From: an uncultured Oscillospiraceae bacterium
GTDB lineage: Bacteria > Bacillota > Clostridia > Oscillospirales > Oscillospiraceae
Direction of reading: 5' to 3'
Assembly: GCA_934589705.1 (NCBI GenBank)
Contig: CAKTOH010000002.1
Span: forward strand, 138,309-202,308
Length of the DNA stretch: 64,000 bases
The notes beneath the pieces were generated by a model. The model did no database searches. It was not told the DNA's origin and worked only from the letters and a program-made list of their open reading frames with translations. The translations under genes were made by a program, and so were the position numbers. Position 1 is the first letter of the stretch, and each line of letters opens with the position of its first letter. Below, piece after piece: positions 58,480-64,000 of this stretch.

Positions 58480-59766
58480 ATGTATCAACTCAACGACAAC
58501 TATCTGCGCCCGAAAAAGGCTCAGTGGCTGCGCCGGATGTACGCTGCCCCCTTTGAAAAGCGGGAGAACCTGCGCGTCTGGCAGGGAGAACATGCCACGG
58601 TGCTGCCCCTGCGTCCCATCCCCGGAGAGGGCGTGCTCTTTGGCAGGGGCGGTGTCGTGGATAAGGACGGCCAATATGTGGAGCTGTCCGGCATCCCCAC
58701 CCGAATCTGGAACGGCTACTCCTTTGAAAAGCCGGAATATCGGGACGAAAAGGTGGTTTTCTGCGGATATCTGGTGAACCACTGGGGACACTTTCTGGTG
58801 GAGGCTGTCACCCGGCTGTGGTATTTTTTAGAAAAGAGTTCCCCTCTTGCGGACAAGTATGTTTTCTTTCTGAAGGAAGGAGAAAATCGGGAAATCGGCG
58901 GCAATTACCGGGAATTTCTGAAATTACTTGGCATCTGGGACAAGGTAGAAATTGTCACCGTACCCACCACTTATCGGGAAGTGATCGTGCCGGAAATCGC
59001 CTTCCGGTGCATGGAATTCTACAGCCCCAAGTTCCTGGATATTTTTGACGCCGTGGCCGCTCATGTTGCGCCGGAGCCGGACTGGAAGCCGGAAAGCAAG
59101 ATTTTCTTCACCCGCAGCAGCTTCTACAAGGGCAATCACTTTGAGTTCGGCGGCGAGGCTCTGGACAATTTCTTCGAACGAAACGGCTACGCGGTGCTCC
59201 ACCCGGAAAACCTCAGCCTTTCCCGGATGATTTACCTCATCCGGAATGCCGAAGTGGTGGCGACGCTCTCCGGCTCCGCTCAGCACAATATGCTCTTTGC
59301 CCAAAATGGTCAGAAGCATCTGATTCTGGAACGGTTTGTTATCAATGTGGACTATCAGGTGAGCATCAACCAGATGCGAAGCCTGGACGTGACTCTCATT
59401 GACGCCAACTTCCACCTGTACACCGTGGACACGGTGGGGCCGCTGATGCTGGGCTGCAACCACATTCTGGAAAAGTTTATTTCGGACAACGGCCTTCAGC
59501 CGCCGGACGAAATTTACCGGAGCAAGAAATACCGTGACCAGTGCTTCAAGGCCTACATGGCCTCCTACCAGGACAACTACCGCTATCGCTGGCACATGGA
59601 GCCCTGGTATCCCGTCATTGCCGATTCCCTGTACGAGGCCTACGAGGACAATTACCCCTACTTCAAGGAATATCTGGACGGGAACCGGCCTTTTTTGAAG
59701 GAGCACTATTTCCAGATTCACTACTGGAAGCAGTTTGTCAAGCGGCTGCTTCACTATCACGCATAA
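58480..59766 (+). CDS. GT61-family glycosyltransferase, first tandem copy
   Basis: This 428-residue protein resembles the GT61 (DUF563-like) glycosyltransferase family. Conserved blocks are YRDEKVVFCGYLVNHWGHFL, TRLWYFL, KIFFTRSSF, MIYLIRNAEVVATLSGSA (the usual C-terminal GSALxN-type motif) and QHNMLFA. There are no membrane segments. The ATG at 58480 follows AAAGGCAGG; the extended frame upstream is rfbB read out of frame. It shares most of its length with the gene at 60387, so the two arose by duplication on either side of rfbC. The donor could be a dTDP-deoxyhexose made by the neighbouring genes, which is inference. Confidence 0.87.
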   Translation: MYQLNDNYLRPKKAQWLRRMYAAPFEKRENLRVWQGEHATVLPLRPIPGEGVLFGRGGVVDKDGQYVELSGIPTRIWNGYSFEKPEYRDEKVVFCGYLVNHWGHFLVEAVTRLWYFLEKSSPLADKYVFFLKEGENREIGGNYREFLKLLGIWDKVEIVTVPTTYREVIVPEIAFRCMEFYSPKFLDIFDAVAAHVAPEPDWKPESKIFFTRSSFYKGNHFEFGGEALDNFFERNGYAVLHPENLSLSRMIYLIRNAEVVATLSGSAQHNMLFAQNGQKHLILERFVINVDYQVSINQMRSLDVTLIDANFHLYTVDTVGPLMLGCNHILEKFISDNGLQPPDEIYRSKKYRDQCFKAYMASYQDNYRYRWHMEPWYPVIADSLYEAYEDNYPYFKEYLDGNRPFLKEHYFQIHYWKQFVKRLLHYHA

Positions 59767-59781
59767 CGCGGAGGCGCAAAC

Positions 59782-60381
59782 ATGGGTCAAATCAAGGTGA
59801 CAAAAGCCCCCATTGAGGGACTGTATATCATTGAGCCCACCGTCCACGGGGACAGTCGGGGCTATTTTATGGAAACCTACAACCAGCAGGACATGACGGA
59901 AGCCGGTCTTCCCATGGTCTTCGTCCAGGACAACCAGAGCATGAGCACCAAGGGGGTGCTCCGGGGACTGCATACCCAGAAAAAGCACCCCCAGGGCAAG
60001 CTGGTGCGGGTCATCCGGGGGGCGGTGTACGATGTGGCCGTGGATGTCCGGGAAGGCTCCCCTACCTACGGTCAATGGTTCGGCATTGAACTGAGCGAGG
60101 AAAACAAAAAGCAGTTCTACGTCTCTCCGGGCTTCGCCCACGGCTTTCTGGTGCTCTCGGACACCGCGGAATTCTGCTACAAGGTGACGGATTTCTACCA
60201 TCCGGAGGATGAGCTGGGCTTTGCCTGGAATGACCCGGATATCGGCGTCCGCTGGCCCGGAGTGACAGGCATCTATTCCGGCACCGCCAGTGCCGAGGGC
60301 TACACCCTGCCGGACGGTGCGCCCCTGAAACTCAGCGACAAGGATCAGCGTCTGCTGCCTCTAAAGCAGACGAAAAGGTGA
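59782..60381 (+). CDS. rfbC: dTDP-4-dehydrorhamnose 3,5-epimerase
   Basis: This 199-residue cupin enzyme epimerises dTDP-4-keto-6-deoxyglucose at C3 and C5. The catalytic His is in KGVLRGLHTQKKHPQGKLV, the SPTYGQW and YVSPGFAHGFLVLSD segments are family hallmarks, and the C-terminus has PLKLSDKDQRLLPL. It lies 15 bp after the first GT61 gene and is followed by the second. The reductase RfbD, needed to finish dTDP-rhamnose, is not in the window. Confidence 0.96.
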   Translation: MGQIKVTKAPIEGLYIIEPTVHGDSRGYFMETYNQQDMTEAGLPMVFVQDNQSMSTKGVLRGLHTQKKHPQGKLVRVIRGAVYDVAVDVREGSPTYGQWFGIELSEENKKQFYVSPGFAHGFLVLSDTAEFCYKVTDFYHPEDELGFAWNDPDIGVRWPGVTGIYSGTASAEGYTLPDGAPLKLSDKDQRLLPLKQTKR

Positions 60382-60386
60382 GAAAC

Positions 60387-61688
60387 ATGGACATTTCCTA
60401 TCAGTATCTCCGGCCGGAAAAGGCCAAGGCTCTTCGAAAATGGGTCACGGATCCGGTGGAGGTTCGGGAAGAACCTGCCGTTCCGGCTCTGGAAAACGCC
60501 GTCATCTATCCTCTGCGCCGGGGCTTCGGGCTGCTCTTCGGCAAGGGCGGCGTTCTGGATGAAAATGGCAATTATGTTCCGGAATCCGGTATTCCCGGCC
60601 GGGTAGAAGGGGCTTACCCATTGGAAAACGTGGAATACCGGGATGAAAAGGTAGTCTACTGCGGGTATCTGGTGAACCACTGGGGGCATTTTCTCATTGA
60701 GGGCGTTACCCGGCTGTGGTATTTTCTGGAAAACGACCCAACCGTTGACAAATACGTCTACTTCGTGGACGAAAACGAGGAGCGGGAAATCAAAGGAAAT
60801 TTCCGCCGGTTTCTGGAGCTGCTGGGCATCTGGGACAAGCTGGAGATTCTTTCCAAGCCCGTTCGCTATCGGCAGGTGCTGATCCCGGAGCTGGGCATTC
60901 ACATGCGCAGTGCCTACACCCCGAAGCTATTGAAGGTTTTCGACACCGTGGCGGAAAATATCACGGTAAACCCGGACTGGAAGGCCGATGAGAAGATTTA
61001 TTTCAGCCGGAGCCGATTGAAAAAGGCCGGCTTTTTCGAGTGCGGCGGGGATTTGCTGGACGACTTTTTCGCAAGAAACGGTTATACCCTTCTCTACCCG
61101 GAGACGCTGCCATTGGATGAGATGATTTTCCGCATTCGCGGAGCAAACGTGGTGGCCTCCCTGTCCGGTTCCCTGCCCCACAACATGCTCTTTGCCAAAA
61201 GCGGACAGACTCTGGAAATTGTGGAGCGGCTGGTGCTGAACATCGACAATCAGGTGGACGTGAACCGGATTCGGGACTTGAACGTGACCTACATCGACGC
61301 TCACTACCCCATTTACCCGGTGGATTTCACCGGCCCCATCGTCATGGGCTACACCCCGGAGCTCACCCGGTTCGCTTCCGACCGGGGCTACCAGCCGCCG
61401 GATGGGAAATATCTGACGGACAAATACAAAAAGCAGTGCTTCGTCCACTATATGAAGGCATATTCCGACCTCTACCGGTACAACTGGTTCGAGGAGGACT
61501 GGTACGCTCCCTTCGCCGCCTCCCTCTATGAGGGCTTCCGGGCGGGGCACGCATTCTTCGGTGAATACCTGGATGGGAAACGTCCCTTCCGCTGGCACCA
61601 CTATCTGGAATTTCACTACTGGAAGCAGTTCGTCAAAAAGCTGCTAAAAAAGGGCTGTCTCACTAAGGACTCAGGTGGGTCAAAATAG
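60387..61688 (+). CDS. GT61-family glycosyltransferase, second tandem copy with repeat-derived C-terminus
   Basis: This 433-residue paralogue of the protein at 58480 keeps the same blocks: YRDEKVVYCGYLVNHWGHFL, TRLWYFLE, KIYFSRSRL, MIFRIRGANVVASLSGSL and HYWKQFVKKLL. The ATG at 60387 has AGGTGAG upstream. The first copy ends HYWKQFVKRLLHYHA. Here the final residues GCLTKDSGGSK and the stop are encoded by the left end of the 226-bp nested repeat that begins at 61652. The repeat insertion has therefore replaced the original last codons and adds a short tail. The core is complete, so activity should be kept. Confidence 0.87.
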   Translation: MDISYQYLRPEKAKALRKWVTDPVEVREEPAVPALENAVIYPLRRGFGLLFGKGGVLDENGNYVPESGIPGRVEGAYPLENVEYRDEKVVYCGYLVNHWGHFLIEGVTRLWYFLENDPTVDKYVYFVDENEEREIKGNFRRFLELLGIWDKLEILSKPVRYRQVLIPELGIHMRSAYTPKLLKVFDTVAENITVNPDWKADEKIYFSRSRLKKAGFFECGGDLLDDFFARNGYTLLYPETLPLDEMIFRIRGANVVASLSGSLPHNMLFAKSGQTLEIVERLVLNIDNQVDVNRIRDLNVTYIDAHYPIYPVDFTGPIVMGYTPELTRFASDRGYQPPDGKYLTDKYKKQCFVHYMKAYSDLYRYNWFEEDWYAPFAASLYEGFRAGHAFFGEYLDGKRPFRWHHYLEFHYWKQFVKKLLKKGCLTKDSGGSK

Positions 61689-61877
61689 TCAAAAAGAAGC
61701 TGTCATTGCGAACCAGTGACCGACGTCACTGGTGTGGCAATCTCCCGGATAGGAGTAAAACCCCCGATTTTTGGACGTAATTGTTCGGAAATCTATGGGG
61801 ATTGCCACACCACTTAAGCGGACTGGTTCGCAATGACAGTTCTTCTATTTGGGCACTTTGTCTTTTTGAGACAGCCC
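61652..61877. repeat. 226-bp nested inverted-repeat element, copy 2
   Basis: The outer ends are a perfect 10-bp inverted repeat (GGGCTGTCTC/GAGACAGCCC). The inner arms start with GTCATTGCGAACCAGTG and end with GGTTCGCAATGAC. It overlaps the last 12 codons of the GT61 gene (stop included) and ends six bases before the stop of the converging gene at 61884. Copy 1 is at 36157-36382. Confidence 0.9.
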
Positions 61878-61883
61878 CTTTCC

Positions 61884-62282
61884 TTAGTATTTCTTTTGCA
61901 GCACCAGGTAGGAAATCCAGTAGAGCACCATCATGCCGCAGACGCTGAAGGCCGCGGCCTGACACAAAAGGTCATGCCCCAAAAGCTTCAGGACAATGGA
62001 GGCCACCGCCGCGATCATCACATACAGATACCCCGCCCAGGCCCAGGCCTTGTTGGCCAGAAACCGGTTGCGCTCGTCCTTGGCTGCCATGTCCACTTTC
62101 TCCCGGTACTCCGCCGAGCGCAGATATCGGACGCTTCGGAAAATTTGCACCCCGCCGATGACCACAAACGCCACGCCCATGCTGCCCCAATATTCCTCCA
62201 CCAGACCCGCCGCCCGGCATCCGACCAGCACAGCACCCAGCAGAACCCAGAAAAAGCTCAAAAGAAAACTGCGGTTTTTCAT
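61884..62282 (-). CDS. Small membrane protein paired with XRE regulator
   Basis: This 132-residue protein has four membrane segments in two pairs (about 6-26, 33-48, 77-97, 103-125) joined by a charged cytoplasmic loop with KVDMAAKDERNRFLANKAW. This layout is that of the DUF2178-like membrane proteins often encoded with a small HTH regulator. Its start overlaps the regulator's stop (ATGA), so the two are made together. Function is unknown; a signal-sensing partner of the regulator is a fair guess. Confidence 0.8.
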   Translation of the reverse strand: MKNRSFLLSFFWVLLGAVLVGCRAAGLVEEYWGSMGVAFVVIGGVQIFRSVRYLRSAEYREKVDMAAKDERNRFLANKAWAWAGYLYVMIAAVASIVLKLLGHDLLCQAAAFSVCGMMVLYWISYLVLQKKY

Positions 62283-62485
62283 TTTTCTTCCTCCTCGTCA
62301 AACAGAAAAACTTCCTCAATGGTCATTCCGAAATACACAGCGATTTTGTGCGCCAGGAAAATCGACGGATTATAGCGGCCGGTCTCCAGGGAGCTGATGG
62401 TCTGCCGGGAGACTCCCAGAGCCTTGGCAAATTCCTCCTGACGGATTCCCCTGCTCTTACGGATTTCCTCGATTCGATTCTTCAA
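62279..62485 (-). CDS. Short XRE-type regulator
   Basis: This 68-residue protein is a single Cro/CI helix-turn-helix: RIEEIRKSRGIRQEEFAKAL, then VSRQTISSLETGRYNPSIF, ending in an acidic tail (FDEEEEK). It resembles the small YozG-type regulators that pair with a membrane protein. The promoter region upstream carries an inverted repeat that could be its operator. It is coupled to the membrane protein gene. Confidence 0.92.
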   Translation of the reverse strand: MKNRIEEIRKSRGIRQEEFAKALGVSRQTISSLETGRYNPSIFLAHKIAVYFGMTIEEVFLFDEEEEK

Positions 62486-62515
62486 AGCATCACGTCCTTT
62501 GTTTTGTAAAGCTAG

Positions 62516-62554
62516 CTTGACATTATAGTAGCACTGTCCGGCAGAAATGTCAAG
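62516..62554 (-). promoter_or_regulatory. Promoter and candidate operator of the XRE-membrane pair
   Basis: CTTGACATT (62516-62524) and AATGTCAAG (62546-62554) are a perfect inverted repeat. On the minus strand the right one contains the -35 TTGACA, and TACTAT lies 17 bases on, followed by an overlapping TATAAT. A dimeric repressor bound to both arms would cover the whole promoter, suggesting autoregulation. Confidence 0.6.
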
Positions 62555-62582
62555 CGTGTTTTACATTTTTCATGAAAAGAAA

Positions 62583-62746
62583 GCTGTCATTGAGAGCCAG
62601 TAGGGTTTCACAGTGGTGTGGAACTCCATCCAAAAAAGAGACGGATTGCCACACCAGTGCTGCGCTACACTAAGGTATGACTGCCACTGGCAGTCATGAT
62701 AATCTTAGATTCGCTGCGCGGAGCACCACTGGTTCGCAATGACAGC
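62583..62746. repeat. Degenerate GCTGTCATTG...CAATGACAGC element
   Basis: This 164-bp diverged relative of the inner part of the 226-bp family has ends GCTGTCATTG and CAATGACAGC. A second palindrome (TGACTGCCA/TGGCAGTCA near 62679-62696) sits inside its right arm, as if another small repeat had inserted there. Confidence 0.7.
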
Positions 62747-62764
62747 GGTATTATGCTTCCGGAT

Positions 62765-63742
62765 TTACTCCTGCCGGGAGGCGGCTCTTCTGCGGCGGCG
62801 GCGACGGGGTCTGGCTTCTTCAGGCTCCGCCTTCTCCGCCCGGCGGGCGTAGGCCTCCGCCGCCTCGGAGGTGGCCTCATAGGTCAGGCGGCTGACACGG
62901 ATGGTTCCGTCCTCCTGGGCGGACAGCCGAACCCGAATCAGGAATTTTCCGTGCTCCGGGCAGGCGGCCAGATCCATATACCGGTGTCCGGGCTGGGCAA
63001 ACCATCGGGAACCCAGCATCCGGCTTCCGCAGACCGGGCACAGGTTTTCCTCCCCTGCCATGGCTCCTAACGCCGCATACTTATCCGGATAATCGTAAAA
63101 CACCTTCCGGGCAATGCAGCCGGGAAGCTCAGCGCCGTGAAAGCCGTTTTCGTGGCTTTTCAGAGCCTGGTCATATTCCCGCATCCCCTTTTGCAGATCC
63201 AGCCGGGCGCAGATCAACGCCGTGTGGTAGGCATCTCCCAGGGCATCGTGGGCAGGCCGGGTGGCCTCAATGTCCAGCATTTCCATGGCGGTTTTCAACG
63301 CCTTCTGAGAATTGGAGCCGTCGGTCTGGGCATTGAAAATCATCTGGGCGTTATACCACCGCTGGGTAAAGCCTGTATCCAGATCAAACAGCTGAAGATT
63401 CTCCCGGAGAATACCGATGTCGTCAAAGCCCCAGGTCAGAAACACAATGTTCTCTCCGCACCAGGCACGAAACCGCTCCATGGCCTCCGGGAAGGGCACG
63501 CCCTCGTCCCGAAGGCGATTCTCCTTGATGCCTGTCAGCTTGCTCACCCGACGGTTCAGGTGCCGATAGAACTTTGGGCGCACCATAATCTGGAATTCGT
63601 CGGCTACCTCTTCGTCCTCCGTCACCCGGACGGCGCCGATCTGGATAATTTCTCCCCGAATCTGGACGGGAAGCACCTTCTTCGAGGAGGGAGAACCGGG
63701 CCAGGGCTGGTTCCACTCCATATCCAAAACGATATAATCCAT
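62765..63742 (-). CDS. DEDDh 3'-5' exonuclease with zinc-binding and basic tail
   Basis: This 325-residue protein has an N-terminal DnaQ-like exonuclease domain (about 1-190): YIVLDMEWNQPWPG (Asp, Glu), FLTWGFDDIGILRENL (Asp), and RPAHDALGDAYHTALI (His and Asp), so all DEDDh residues are visible. A four-Cys/His segment (NLCPVCGSRM ... ACPEHG, about 230-265) and an Arg-rich tail (RPRRRRRRRAA) follow and may bind nucleic acid. It resembles the KapD-like exonucleases of Firmicutes. The ATG at 63742 has AGAGG upstream; its promoter is at 63773-63801. Confidence 0.88.
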   Translation of the reverse strand: MDYIVLDMEWNQPWPGSPSSKKVLPVQIRGEIIQIGAVRVTEDEEVADEFQIMVRPKFYRHLNRRVSKLTGIKENRLRDEGVPFPEAMERFRAWCGENIVFLTWGFDDIGILRENLQLFDLDTGFTQRWYNAQMIFNAQTDGSNSQKALKTAMEMLDIEATRPAHDALGDAYHTALICARLDLQKGMREYDQALKSHENGFHGAELPGCIARKVFYDYPDKYAALGAMAGEENLCPVCGSRMLGSRWFAQPGHRYMDLAACPEHGKFLIRVRLSAQEDGTIRVSRLTYEATSEAAEAYARRAEKAEPEEARPRRRRRRRAASRQE

Positions 63743-63772
63743 GAAAAAACCTCTGTAACGCGTATTTTTTCT

Positions 63773-63801
63773 ATCATACCACACCGGGCGGCTTCTGTAA
63801 A
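63773..63801 (-). promoter_or_regulatory. Promoter of the exonuclease gene
   Basis: On the minus strand TTTACA (63801-63796), 17 bases, TATGAT (63778-63773), about 30 bases before the ATG. Confidence 0.7.
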
Positions 63802-63864
63802 CAGGAAAAACGCCCGGAGAATGAGGTCGGGGGTCATAAGAAAGTAATATCGTATTTTCTCAGG

Positions 63865-63891
63865 AACGGCGTGGCTTCGGTCACGCCGTTT
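63865..63891. terminator. Hairpin at the end of the right-hand recombinase gene
   Basis: AACGGCGTG and CACGCCGTT form a perfect 9-bp stem overlapping the recombinase stop codon; no T run follows on the minus strand, so termination is only possible. Confidence 0.45.
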
Positions 63892-64000
63892 CCTGTTTCA
63901 GCAGTTCTTCCACGGGGATAAAGCCCACAAGGTCATAGGAAATGCGGATGCCCTGATGCCGCTTGCCGCTGGACTTGTCCGGGGCTTCAATGTAGATCGC
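63881..64000 (-). CDS. Serine recombinase, C-terminal end (rest outside window)
   Basis: The last 39 codons of a gene running out of the window read AIYIEAPDKSSGKRHQGIR, then ISYDLVGFIPVEELL and a stop at 63881-63883. This is the typical C-terminus of Tn4451/TndX-like large serine recombinases with a DUF4368 tail, where the segment before the end reads like xIxIYYxFVG. It is therefore likely the end gene of a second integrated element whose boundary lies between this stop and the exonuclease promoter (63802-63880). No catalytic part is visible, so the call is moderate. Confidence 0.65.
   Translation of the reverse strand, partial: AIYIEAPDKSSGKRHQGIRISYDLVGFIPVEELLKQETA

Overview
The window looks like a chromosomal segment of a strictly anaerobic, Gram-positive gut bacterium of the class Clostridia, most likely Oscillospirales/Oscillospiraceae. 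The grounds are high-GC, strongly codon-biased genes on both strands, spore-maturation genes (spmA/spmB), a SleB-type cortex hydrolase domain, a CD1247-type acidic protein, a type IIA topoisomerase pair, and many small palindromic intergenic repeats. The genus cannot be fixed from the sequence alone. Both ends carry fragments of large serine recombinases (C-terminal part at 2-829 on +, C-terminal end at 63881-64000 on -). The window therefore seems to be a mostly core chromosomal stretch lying between two integrated elements, and the left element has cut into a cysteine-rich gene.

Layout. 1-1.3 kb: recombinase end and truncated gene. 1.3-6.3 kb: solute-binding lipoprotein plus hybrid histidine kinase, then ccdA-tlpA. 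6.6-10.1 kb: tRNA-Arg and an operon of PfkB kinase, pyridoxamine kinase and polysaccharide deacetylase, all joined by ATGA overlaps. 10.1-10.4 kb: a run of six perfect hairpins. 10.5-18.9 kb: spmAB, signal peptidase, CD1247-type protein, efp, M24 peptidase, yqeG, folA-thyA, phosphohexomutase. 19.4-28.3 kb: NPKTG-anchored surface protein, DUF1846 protein, XRE regulator divergent from brnQ, a second hairpin array, LTA-synthase-like protein. 28.5-34.6 kb: asnS, folT-folC behind a tetrahydrofolate riboswitch, a diguanylate-cyclase-like protein, tRNA-Asp, thioredoxin. 34.8-42.8 kb: rRNA/tRNA methyltransferase, YbaK deacylase, domain-swapped GH3 enzyme, C39/SleB protein, tRNA-Gly, transglutaminase-like lipoprotein, YitT. 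42.8-49.7 kb: topoisomerase A/B, DUF1858, trmK-nif3, yebC. 49.8-51 kb: a small AT-richer patch with a zinc-ribbon membrane protein and an XRE regulator. 51-61.7 kb: cell-surface glycan genes (GtrII-like, GtrB-like, a polytopic membrane protein, a hexapeptide acyltransferase, rfbA-rfbB-GT61-rfbC-GT61) interrupted by tRNA-Met/Ile2 and tRNA-Trp. 61.9-63.7 kb: XRE/membrane pair and a DEDDh exonuclease.

How the genes work together. Folate metabolism is represented twice: a THF-riboswitch-controlled importer and polyglutamylase (folT-folC), and the folA-thyA thymidylate pair. The surface-glycan block makes dTDP-4-keto-rhamnose intermediates (no rfbD in the window) next to two tandem GT61 glycosyltransferases. 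ccdA-tlpA and trxA handle thiol redox outside and inside the membrane.

The least explained content is intergenic. (i) A 161-bp element occurs twice, with identical length, imperfect 19-bp inverted ends and a compensatory base-pair change between copies. (ii) Two arrays of consecutive unrelated hairpins share only their boundary motifs. (iii) A 226-bp nested inverted-repeat element occurs twice, and one copy supplies the last codons and the stop of a glycosyltransferase. These are the best candidates for undescribed elements here.
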